Shown: piece after piece, positions 46,128 through 53,677 of the stretch
Layout: every line of letters begins with the position of its first letter
Position numbering within the stretch: position 1 is the first letter of the stretch
Assembly (NCBI RefSeq): GCF_050433125.1
Contig: NZ_JBNPXV010000001.1
Location: 496,001 to 560,000, forward strand
Reading direction: 5' to 3'
DNA: 64,000 bases
Origin: Roseimarinus sediminis
Lineage (GTDB): Bacteria > Bacteroidota > Bacteroidia > Bacteroidales > Prolixibacteraceae
The notes under the pieces: model-generated
What the model was told of the DNA's origin: nothing
Seen by the model: only the letters and a program-made list of their open reading frames with translations
Database searches by the model: none
Made by a program: the position numbers and the translations under genes

Positions 46128-46505
46128 TTAATCGTTTTCCATTTGTTCGATTATTTTTTTGATCTCGTCAAGCTCCTTCCGGCTGGTTTTTTTATTGCCA
46201 AGCAATTGCATGACGAGCGATGAAGCAGAGCCTGAGAATGTTGAATCAAGAAAACGATCGAGCAGTTTGCTGCGCGTTTCTTCCTGTTTGTATACGGCTT
46301 CGTACAGGTGACTTTTGCCGTTGGGCTTCCGGCTTAGCAAACCCTTGGTATGCATGTTCTGCATGGTTTTCAGGGTGGTGGTGTAACCTACATCTTTTGT
46401 GGCACTCAGCTTTTCGTGAACGTCTTTAACTGTCAGTGGTTGTTGTTGCCACAGTAAGTTTAGTATTTCGAGCTCAGCCGCAGTAGGCGTTGTGTTTGCA
46501 GTCAT
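46128..46505 (-). CDS. BlaI/MecI family transcriptional repressor
   Basis: A 125-residue repressor with a winged-helix domain (~1-75; AAELEILNLLWQQQPLTVKDVHEKL then YTTTLKTMQNMHTKGLLSRK) and a helical dimerisation tail (~80-125). BlaI proteins bind dyads over their own promoter and are inactivated by the partner M56 protein, here the next gene. Three TACGA-N6-TCGTA dyads cover the promoter 14-83 bases upstream of its ATG. No beta-lactamase or other obvious target gene is adjacent, so this pair mainly controls itself or distant genes. Confidence 0.92.
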   Translation of the reverse strand: MTANTTPTAAELEILNLLWQQQPLTVKDVHEKLSATKDVGYTTTLKTMQNMHTKGLLSRKPNGKSHLYEAVYKQEETRSKLLDRFLDSTFSGSASSLVMQLLGNKKTSRKELDEIKKIIEQMEND

Positions 46506-46518
46506 GATGAAAGTTTGT

Positions 46519-46588
46519 TACGAAATTTATCGTACAAATATATACGACTCTTTTCGTAGATGCAAATTTTATTACGAAAATTTTCGTA
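46519..46588 (-). promoter_or_regulatory. Promoter with three BlaI-type operators
   Basis: Three dyads TACGA-N6-TCGTA lie at 46519-46534, 46543-46558 and 46573-46588, with centres 24 and 30 bases apart. The third is part of a longer perfect palindrome (46569-46592). On the minus strand TTTG (46563-46566), 20 bases, TATATTTG (46535-46542) is a full-consensus promoter. Operator 1 covers the expected start site, operator 2 the spacer, and operator 3 the region just upstream of -33. Confidence 0.85.
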
Positions 46589-46592
46589 ATAA

Positions 46593-47033
46593 AAACGATT
46601 CCATGGACGGGAGATAACATCCAGGCGGGAAGTCGGATCTTATACAGTTGATAAATTGGCAGGTTATTTCTTATCAGCTAAAAGAAAGCGGGAGGAACCG
46701 GCATCAATCTTACTACGGCCAAGGTAAGGATCCATTGAGGATAGAATATCAGTAACAGAAACGCGCGGTGGCCGAGGATGTCATTCAGACTAAGGATAAA
46801 TTATATGAAACAATTGTTGAAGGAGGATGTGATGGGATATTTTAATAGCTCCCGGGGTATCATTGAAATTAATTACTTCCTATTGCTTGAATTGTAAAGA
46901 AGCTAAAGCAGCAGTGTATTGATCAAAAAGAGAAAAAAACGATCAATGTATTGATGGGAAAGAAGATAAATCAATCAACGCATTAATCAATTATTGAATA
47001 AAAACTATCTTTGTGTTGATAAAAAACAAGACA
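46593..47033. other. Intergenic region upstream of the ATPase gene
   Basis: About 440 bases without a convincing gene. A 21-codon frame (46832-46897) follows a perfect AGGAGG. Near 46915-47020 the word TGTATTGAT occurs twice (46915 and 46947), ATCAAT-GT-ATTGAT forms a dyad at 46942-46955, and further ATCAAT/TTGAT words follow. TATCTTTG (47006-47013) is a -7 match about 20 bases before the ATPase ATG. Confidence 0.45.
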
Positions 47034-48227
47034 ATGGACGTTTTAATTCAACGATTTACCGAAAAGTATGCCCGTACTCAAATTAAAACGATGCGCGAGT
47101 TTGAACAGGATATTGACTGGGACAACCAGCTCATTGGAATTACCGGGGCGCGCGGTGTTGGCAAAACAACCCTGTTGTTGCAACACCTGAAAAAAGGCTA
47201 TCTGCTGAACGATGCTGTGTTGTATACATCGCTCGATCACCTCTATTTTATTGACAACAAGTTGTACGACTTTGCGGAATCGTTTTACCAAAAAGGGGGC
47301 AAGCTGTTGGTGCTCGACGAAGTGCACCGTTATCCCAACTGGTCGGTTGAGTTGAAAAACATTTATGATGATTTTCCTGAATTAAAAGTCGTTTTTACCG
47401 GATCGTCGTTGCTCGAACTAAAGAAGGGAAAAGCCGATTTAAGCCGAAGGGCTGTGATGTATAAAATGGCCGGTCTGTCGTTCAGGGAATTCATAAAATT
47501 TGAAAGCGGAATAGATTTTCCCCGGATGGAACTGGTTGATCTATTGGAAAATCACCGGCTGATATCGGGCAATATTTGTTCTAAAATTAAACCACTCTCA
47601 TATTTTACTTCTTACCTGAAATATGGTTACTATCCGTTTTATCTTGAAAATAAAAAATCATTTCTGTCAAAACTGGAACAGTCGATACAGCAGATACTCG
47701 ACGTGGATATTCCTCAGTTTGAACAAATTCAAACATCGAACATCGTTTTGTTGAAACGATTATTGCAAATCATTGTGGGCTCGGTTACGTTCAAACCCAA
47801 CTATACTGCAATTAGTCAGAAAAGCGGAATCAGCCTGAATACCATGAAGAATTATATCGGGTATTTGAGCGATGCCGAACTGTTGTTGCGCTTGTATCCA
47901 AAGTCGAAAGGCTTAAATAATTTGGGAAAGCCCGAGAAAATGTACCTGCAAAATACCAACCTGATTTATGCCTTAACCGGATCTCAGGCTGATGTTGGGT
48001 ACTTGAGGGAGACCTTTTTCTACAATCAGCTAAGCCAGGTTCACCGCGTAAGCGCAGCACCTGAGTCGGATTTTATGGTCGATGGAAAGTACACCTTCGA
48101 GATTGGCGGAAAAAACAAAAAGAAAAGTCAGATTCAGGATGTTGATCGTGCTTTTTTGGTCATGGACGACATTGAAACCGGTTTTGACAACGTGTTGCCA
48201 TTGTGGTTGTTTGGCTTTCTGTACTGA
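47034..48227 (+). CDS. AAA family ATPase (AAA_14/DUF4143 type)
   Basis: A 397-residue protein starting MDVLIQRFTEKYARTQIKTMR; an in-frame GTG seven codons upstream is less likely. Walker A is ITGARGVGKTTLLLQHL (~38-54), and Walker B is KLLVLDEVHRYPNWSVELKNIYDD (~93-116), followed by the sensor-like VVFTGSSLLEL. The C-terminal ~170 residues (SGISLNTMKNYIGYLSDAELLLRLYP, then YTFEIGGKNKKKSQI) match the DUF4143-like region with winged-helix and nuclease-like parts. These ATPases are abundant and sporadic in Bacteroidota and their function is unclear. It is monocistronic, and a GC-rich structured element begins right at its stop. Confidence 0.85.
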   Translation: MDVLIQRFTEKYARTQIKTMREFEQDIDWDNQLIGITGARGVGKTTLLLQHLKKGYLLNDAVLYTSLDHLYFIDNKLYDFAESFYQKGGKLLVLDEVHRYPNWSVELKNIYDDFPELKVVFTGSSLLELKKGKADLSRRAVMYKMAGLSFREFIKFESGIDFPRMELVDLLENHRLISGNICSKIKPLSYFTSYLKYGYYPFYLENKKSFLSKLEQSIQQILDVDIPQFEQIQTSNIVLLKRLLQIIVGSVTFKPNYTAISQKSGISLNTMKNYIGYLSDAELLLRLYPKSKGLNNLGKPEKMYLQNTNLIYALTGSQADVGYLRETFFYNQLSQVHRVSAAPESDFMVDGKYTFEIGGKNKKKSQIQDVDRAFLVMDDIETGFDNVLPLWLFGFLY

Positions 48228-48370
48228 GCGACGGCCCGGGATTGGAGCAGCAGCCTGCCGTGGCGCCGGCCGATGTTGAACGGGAGCAAAAATGCGATTG
48301 AAATGAGCGCTTTTTGCGAGCAGTGAAACACGGGCTGCGCCGCGGCAGCTATAGCGAAAAGCCCGTGAGG
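48228..48370 (+). ncRNA. GC-rich structured intergenic element (possible repeat or RNA)
   Basis: This ~140-base stretch is far more GC-rich than other spacers here. Stem A pairs 48255-48266 with 48337-48348 (12 bp, one G-T). Stem C, nested in it, pairs GCAAAAA (48286-48292) with TTTTTGC (48311-48317). Stem B pairs CACGGGCT (48329-48336) with AGCCCGTG (48360-48367). A and B interleave, so they would form a pseudoknot or alternative structures. It may be a dispersed Bacteroidota repeat or a small RNA; orientation is unknown and the strand given is arbitrary. Confidence 0.4.
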
Positions 48371-48602
48371 CCGCCAAAGGATAGACATAAGACTATAGAC
48401 AAAAGATGAAAGACAAAATGTACTTTCAGTTTGAAGATGGAGGCGGGAAAATGGAACCTGGAAGTGTGGAGACAGAAGGAGGAAGCAGGAGACCGCGCGG
48501 GTGTTGGATGATTACCTTTGTCTTAAATCGCACTGTTTATGTCGATTATCTGAAGAAAAATCCTATTTTTACGCCCTCAATTTCAAAAGATAGCAACACG
48601 TT
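48371..48602. other. Spacer before glyS
   Basis: Holds short repeats such as AGACATAAGACTATAGACAAAAGAT near 48390 and a -7-like TACCTTTG (48513-48520) without a clear -33. No gene is supported. Confidence 0.4.
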
Positions 48603-50153
48603 ATGGCTGAAGATGTTTTCAAAAAACTGGTGGCCCATTGCAAGGAATATGGGTATGTTTTTCAAAGTAGTGAAATTTACGATGGTTTGGGAGCTGTGTA
48701 CGACTATGGTCAGAACGGCGTCGAGCTAAAAAATAACATCAAGAAATACTGGTGGGATTCGATGGTAATGCTGCATGAAAATGTGGTGGGAATCGATTCG
48801 GCTATTTTTATGCATCCTACCATTTGGAAGGCATCGGGACACGTAGATGCGTTTAACGATCCGCTGATCGACAACAAGGATTCGAAGAAACGCTACCGCG
48901 CCGATGTGCTTATTGAAGAAGCGTTGGCCAAGATTGAGGCCAAAATTGACAAGGAAGTAGAAAAGGCGAAAAAGCGCTTTGGCGATGCTTTCGACGAGGA
49001 ACAGTTTAAAACGACGAACCCACGGGTTTTGGCAAATCAGGAAAAATGGAATGCACTGCATCAGCGCTTTTCAGATGCGCTGAACAACAACGACCTGCCT
49101 GAGTTAAAGCAGATCATTATTGACGAGGGGGTTGCCTGCCCGATTTCGGGTACGAAGAACTGGACCGATGTACGCCAGTTCAACCTGATGTTTGCCACCG
49201 AAATGGGCAGTACCGCCGACGGAGCCCAGAAAATATACCTGCGACCCGAAACAGCGCAGGGTATATTTGTGAATTATCTGAATGTACAGAAAACAGGGCG
49301 GATGAAACTGCCTTTTGGTATTGCACAAATTGGTAAAGCCTTTAGGAACGAGATTGTTGCCCGTCAGTTTATATTCCGCATGCGCGAATTTGAGCAGATG
49401 GAGATGCAGTTTTTTGTGAAGCCGGGAAGCGAGCTCGACTGGTTCGAAAAGTGGAAGGAAACGCGCATGAGCTGGCACCAGGCCCTTGGCTTTGGTGAAG
49501 AAAACTACCGTTTCCATGAGCATGAAAAACTGGCACACTATGCCAATGCTGCGGTGGATGTGGAATACAAATTCCCCTTTGGATTCAAGGAAGTGGAAGG
49601 CATTCACTCGCGAACCGATTTCGATTTAAGCCAGCATCAGGAGTATTCGGGTAAGAAAATTCAATATTACGACCCAGAAGAGGGCAAGTCGTATGTTCCT
49701 TATGTTGTGGAAACTTCGATTGGGGTTGATCGTATGTTTTTGCAGGTGGTAGCCGCCAGTTATTGCGAAGAAGAGGTTGCGACGGCCAATGGTGGTACCG
49801 ATGTACGTGTGGTGATGAAACTGCCGGCCATTTTGGCTCCGGTAAAACTGGCCGTGATGCCGCTGGTGAAGAAAGACGGACTGCCAGAGAAGGCTCGTGA
49901 AATCATCGATGAACTGAAGTTCGACTTTAATTGTATGTACGACGAAAAGGACTCGATTGGCAAGCGCTACCGTCGCATGGATGCCATTGGAACTCCGTTC
50001 TGCGTTACAGTTGATCATCAAACGATTGAAGATGGAACGGTTACTTTGCGCCACCGCGACAGCATGGAGCAGGAACGGGTTGCCATCGAACAGTTGAGAG
50101 TGATGATTGGCGATGCCATTAGCATGAAAAAAGTTTTTGCAAAGCTGAAGTAG
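48603..50153 (+). CDS. glyS: Glycyl-tRNA synthetase (homodimeric class II)
   Basis: A 516-residue alpha2-type GlyRS. Catalytic-domain signatures include SSEIYDGLGAVYDYGQNGVELKNNIKKYWW (~22-51), MFATEMGS and YLRPETAQGIFVNYLN (~203-218), and FRNEIVARQFIFRMREFEQMEMQFF (motif 2). The C-terminal anticodon-binding domain spans ~400-515 (LAPVKLAVMPLVKKDGLPEKA). It joins glycine to tRNA-Gly. It is not the alpha2-beta2 type of many bacteria; the single-chain form is usual in Bacteroidota. A terminator follows the stop. Confidence 0.97.
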   Translation: MAEDVFKKLVAHCKEYGYVFQSSEIYDGLGAVYDYGQNGVELKNNIKKYWWDSMVMLHENVVGIDSAIFMHPTIWKASGHVDAFNDPLIDNKDSKKRYRADVLIEEALAKIEAKIDKEVEKAKKRFGDAFDEEQFKTTNPRVLANQEKWNALHQRFSDALNNNDLPELKQIIIDEGVACPISGTKNWTDVRQFNLMFATEMGSTADGAQKIYLRPETAQGIFVNYLNVQKTGRMKLPFGIAQIGKAFRNEIVARQFIFRMREFEQMEMQFFVKPGSELDWFEKWKETRMSWHQALGFGEENYRFHEHEKLAHYANAAVDVEYKFPFGFKEVEGIHSRTDFDLSQHQEYSGKKIQYYDPEEGKSYVPYVVETSIGVDRMFLQVVAASYCEEEVATANGGTDVRVVMKLPAILAPVKLAVMPLVKKDGLPEKAREIIDELKFDFNCMYDEKDSIGKRYRRMDAIGTPFCVTVDHQTIEDGTVTLRHRDSMEQERVAIEQLRVMIGDAISMKKVFAKLK

Positions 50154-50197
50154 TGTCGGTTGCCGGATTCGGGATACCGGACACTGGAAAAAATAGT

Positions 50198-50233
50198 AAA
50201 GAGCTGTTCGTTAACTTACGGGCGGCTCTTTTT
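50198..50233 (+). terminator. Rho-independent terminator after glyS
   Basis: AAAGAGC (50198-50204) pairs with GCTCTTT (50225-50231), extended by two more pairs inside, and the T-run continues after the stem. Confidence 0.75.
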
Positions 50234-50273
50234 AGTTATAGAAAAGTGTGGCATTTGTACCGCCTGTTTTTTT

Positions 50274-50310
50274 ACAAAAAAAAGAGCCGTCCGTTGGTGG
50301 TGGACAGCTC
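50274..50310 (-). terminator. Rho-independent terminator after sucD
   Basis: Minus-strand stem of 9 bp with one G-T pair (50284-50292 with 50302-50310), followed by a run of Ts at 50274-50283. It faces the glyS terminator. Confidence 0.8.
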
Positions 50311-50337
50311 GTGTGTTATGGGTGATGCCTGTACAAA

Positions 50338-51255
50338 TTAATATTTGCAATCTTCTTCTTTATTGCAGTGGCATTTTCCTGTTCTTTCGCGCAGGGCAAG
50401 GCACATTTGGTGGCCAATGTCGGCTGCCGTTTGAGCGACAAATACTCCGGCATTTTCGAGTGCTTTGATTTTACTGGCAGCAGTTCCTTTCGATCCGCTG
50501 ATGATGGCACCGGCGTGTCCCATGCGTTTTCCCTTGGGAGCCGACGCTCCGGCAATAAAGGCAGCAACCGGTTTGCTAACGTTCGAGCGGATGTATTCGG
50601 CTGCTTCTTCCTCGTCGGTTCCACCAATTTCGCCAATAAGAATGATGCCTTCGGTTTCGGGATCGGCTTCAAACATTTTAATCACGTCGATGTGGTTGAG
50701 CCCGTGAACCGGGTCGCCACCAATTCCAACCGCCGTGGTTTGTCCCAGTCCGGTAAGGGTGGTTTGGTGAACAGCTTCGTAGGTAAGGGTGCCCGAGCGT
50801 GAAACGATGCCAATTTTACCTTTTTGGTGAATAAAACCGGGTGCGATTCCAACCTTGGCTACACCGGCAGTGGTAACTCCCGGGCAGTTGGGGCCGACCA
50901 GAATACTGTCTGAGTTCTTCAGATAATGATGTACATTCAGCATATCGCGAACGGGAATGCCTTCGGTAATGGCCACAATGAGTTCAATTCCGGCATCGGC
51001 TGCCTCGATGATGGCATCGGCAGCATAGGGTGCCGGGACAAAAATCATGGTGGTATTGGCACCGGTTTGGCTTACTGCATCTTTTACACTTCCAAATACA
51101 GGAAATCCTTCTACAGAAGTGCCTGCTTTCCGGGGATTAACACCGCCCACCACCCTGGTACCATATTGGTGGCACTGAAGGGTGTGAAACAGACCGGCTT
51201 TGCCGGTTATTCCCTGTGTTATGAGTTTGGTATTTTGATTGACAAGTATTGACAT
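50338..51255 (-). CDS. sucD: Succinyl-CoA synthetase, alpha subunit
   Basis: A 305-residue TCA-cycle subunit that carries the phosphohistidine, seen in KRMGHAGAIISGSKGTAASK (~245-264). The CoA-binding Rossmann domain opens with KLITQGITGKAGLFHTLQCHQYGTRVVGGVNP, and VGPNCPGV is also standard. It makes succinate and ATP/GTP from succinyl-CoA, or the reverse in reductive metabolism. The C-terminus after LALRERTGK is an unusual CHCNKEEDCKY tail that could bind metal. It follows sucC by 9 bases. Confidence 0.96.
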   Translation of the reverse strand: MSILVNQNTKLITQGITGKAGLFHTLQCHQYGTRVVGGVNPRKAGTSVEGFPVFGSVKDAVSQTGANTTMIFVPAPYAADAIIEAADAGIELIVAITEGIPVRDMLNVHHYLKNSDSILVGPNCPGVTTAGVAKVGIAPGFIHQKGKIGIVSRSGTLTYEAVHQTTLTGLGQTTAVGIGGDPVHGLNHIDVIKMFEADPETEGIILIGEIGGTDEEEAAEYIRSNVSKPVAAFIAGASAPKGKRMGHAGAIISGSKGTAASKIKALENAGVFVAQTAADIGHQMCLALRERTGKCHCNKEEDCKY

Positions 51256-51264
51256 GGTTACGCA

Positions 51265-52425
51265 CTATTTTTGGATTACTGAAACTGCTTTTTTTGCTGC
51301 ATCATCAAGGTTATCGGCACTAATAATGTTCAGTCCCGAATTTTTGATGATTTCTTTTCCTAGCTCCACATTGGTGCCTTCGAGGCGAACTACCAGCGGG
51401 AGTTTGAGTCCTGTTTTCTGAACAGCGGCCACAATGCCGTTGGCAATGGTGTCGCATTGCATAATGCCACCAAAGATATTTACCAGAATGCACTCAACGG
51501 CCTTATCACTCGAAATGATTCCAAAAGCCTGGGTGACTGCCTCCTCGGTGGCCGACCCGCCCACATCGAGGAAGTTGGCTGGTTCTCCGCCGTTGTGCTT
51601 GATAGAGTCCATGGTGGCCATGGCCAGTCCGGCGCCATTGACCATGCAGCCAATGTTTCCGTCGAGGGTAATGTAACTCATGTCGTAGCGTGCTGCTTCC
51701 ATTTCAGCTTCGGTTTTTTCGGCATTGGGATCAGCACCTGTATCGAGTTGGCGGTAGGCCGCATTGTCGTCGATGTCGAACTTGCAATCGAGCAGACTTA
51801 TTTTTTGCTCAGGGGTAATTACCATTGGGTTGATCTCCACCAGCGTGGCATCGCGATCGAGATAAACCTGGTATAATTTAGGGAGTATGTCGGCAAATTG
51901 TTTTTCCAGATCGCCCTTTAAACCCAGGAATGCAGCAGCTTTTTCAATGAGTTGGCTGTCAAGTGGCTTACCGAATTCGGGATAAAGATTCAGGATTCTT
52001 TCGGGTGTTTTGGAAGCAACTTCTTCGATGTCCATGCCCCCGTCGGGCGAAACCATGATGACAGGGTTCACCTTGGCGCGATCGAGTAAGATGGCTACAT
52101 AAAGTTCCTGCTCAATGTCGGTTTCTTCGGCAAGCATGGCAGAGTGTATTTTTACTCCCTCGGGGCCCGTTTGATGGGTGACCAGGGTCATCCCGATCAT
52201 ATCGCTGGCGTAAGAAACTGCTTCGTCAACCGAGTTAAAAAATTTAATTCCGCCTGCTTTTCCTCTTCCTCCTGTAAATGCCTGTGCTTTGATTACACCA
52301 CTTTGCAGACCGAGTTTTTTTAGTCCTTCGGCCACTTCGTCAGGCGATTCAACATTAATTGCTCTGGGAACAGGAATGCCAGCGGCTTGTAGTAGTGCCT
52401 TCGACTGGAACTCGTGTAGCTTCAT
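51265..52425 (-). CDS. sucC: Succinyl-CoA synthetase, beta subunit
   Basis: A 386-residue subunit with an N-terminal ATP-grasp domain (MKLHEFQSKALLQAAGIPVPRA, then QAFTGGRGKAGGIKF, ~1-235) and a C-terminal CoA-ligase domain (~245-386; NGAGLAMATMDSIKHNGGEPANFLDVGGSA, then VNIFGGIMQCDTIANG). It binds nucleotide and succinate and pairs with SucD, encoded next. A perfect Crp-type dyad lies 136 bases upstream of its start. Confidence 0.97.
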   Translation of the reverse strand: MKLHEFQSKALLQAAGIPVPRAINVESPDEVAEGLKKLGLQSGVIKAQAFTGGRGKAGGIKFFNSVDEAVSYASDMIGMTLVTHQTGPEGVKIHSAMLAEETDIEQELYVAILLDRAKVNPVIMVSPDGGMDIEEVASKTPERILNLYPEFGKPLDSQLIEKAAAFLGLKGDLEKQFADILPKLYQVYLDRDATLVEINPMVITPEQKISLLDCKFDIDDNAAYRQLDTGADPNAEKTEAEMEAARYDMSYITLDGNIGCMVNGAGLAMATMDSIKHNGGEPANFLDVGGSATEEAVTQAFGIISSDKAVECILVNIFGGIMQCDTIANGIVAAVQKTGLKLPLVVRLEGTNVELGKEIIKNSGLNIISADNLDDAAKKAVSVIQK

Positions 52426-52560
52426 ATTGGTTAGTTTTAAAGTTTAATTCCGATTATGAGTAAACATAATCTATTTAACAATCTATATTTTTTAATGTTC
52501 GTGAAAAATAAAGGTAAAAAACATGATTTCTCCACAAATGTCGTAGAACATAGATTGCTG

Positions 52561-52576
52561 TGTGACATAAGTCACA
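52561..52576. promoter_or_regulatory. Perfect Crp/Fnr-type operator upstream of sucCD
   Basis: TGTGACATAAGTCACA has perfect 6-base arms and fits TGTGA-N6-TCACA exactly. It lies between the M48 gene end and sucC, so sucCD is the likely target. It shares the TGTnA-N6-TnACA layout with the dyad beside the Crp/Fnr gene at 23748. Confidence 0.6.
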
Positions 52577-52593
52577 AACAGAGGTGGCCTGCT

Positions 52594-53391
52594 TTATTGC
52601 TGGCTTTCGATGTAAAACTCCATGGCTTTATCCATGGCCTTGTTCATATTGGCGATTCGGTTTTCAGGCTGGGGATGGGTTGACAGGAATTCGGGCACAT
52701 TGCTGCTTCCGGCCTGAAGCATACGCTCCCAAAAAGCAGGAGCTTCTCGTGGATCGTATCCTGCCATGGCCATAAAATAAAGGCCGAGTTCATCCGCTTC
52801 CACCTCGTGTTTTCTGCTGTATGGCAGCATAATGCCTACCTGTGAGCCAAGTCCGAATGCAGCCATGGCCAGTTGTTGTGTCGTTTCCTTTTGTTGTGCC
52901 AGGGCTTCTGATAAAGCCATGCCACCCAATTGGAGGGCCAGTTGTTGCGACATGCGTTCGTTACCGTGTTGTGCCAGGGCATGTGAAATTTCATGGGCCA
53001 TTACTACGGCAATGCCATTGTCATTAAGGCATACAGGCATAATTCCTTCGTAAAAAACGATTTTGCCACCTGGCATACACCATGCATTGAGCTGCTCGCC
53101 TTCGATGAGGTTAAATTCCCATGCATAACCGTCAAGCCGATCGGACAGGTTTTGAGACCTCATGTAGTGCTCAACCGCCTTGCTTATTCTAAGGCCAACT
53201 CTTTTAACCGCTTCACTTTGCTGGCTGTTTGACGATAGTTTACTTTCAGATAATACTTGTTGGTAGCTGTCATTGCTTAAAGCAATTATTTCATTTGAAG
53301 GGATGGCTGTTATTTGTTTTCTGCCTGTTAAAGGCACGGTGGCACATGCTCCTGCCACAAAAATCAACACAATTAAAAGAAGCTGTTTCAT
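52594..53391 (-). CDS. M48 family metalloprotease, lipoprotein
   Basis: A 265-residue periplasmic protease with lipobox VAGAC (Cys ~16). Zinc is bound by HEISH (~130) and the downstream Glu in EVEADELGLYFMAMAGYDP (~190). PLTGRKQ after the signal and NAWCMPGGKIVFYEGI are family hallmarks. It resembles the Oma1/LoiP-type M48 peptidases that degrade damaged envelope proteins. It is convergent with no neighbour and probably monocistronic. Confidence 0.92.
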   Translation of the reverse strand: MKQLLLIVLIFVAGACATVPLTGRKQITAIPSNEIIALSNDSYQQVLSESKLSSNSQQSEAVKRVGLRISKAVEHYMRSQNLSDRLDGYAWEFNLIEGEQLNAWCMPGGKIVFYEGIMPVCLNDNGIAVVMAHEISHALAQHGNERMSQQLALQLGGMALSEALAQQKETTQQLAMAAFGLGSQVGIMLPYSRKHEVEADELGLYFMAMAGYDPREAPAFWERMLQAGSSNVPEFLSTHPQPENRIANMNKAMDKAMEFYIESQQ

Positions 53392-53677
53392 CCTTGTATA
53401 ATTTAAAGTTTCAGACTAAAGGTTAATTTAAAGATGATATTACGAAAGAACAAGCAATTTACAATTAATCTTCAAGTATAAAATCAGTGGTAGTCTGCAG
53501 GCTTAATAACCATAATCATTCATCAGGGTTCAATATAGATCGGTTTTTAGGCCGCCAGTTGTGCAAGTCATATCTTAACAATTTGTGTAATGGGGTTGAA
53601 ATTAAAAGAGAAAAAATCACTACTCTTCAAAAAATGCTATTTTTATTGCTTGTTGAAAGAATTTAAAATTGAAAGTG

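Noticed and set aside
48406..48729. 107-codon plus-strand frame before and into glyS
   Set aside because: Overlaps the 5' end of glyS in another frame and has no family-like motif.
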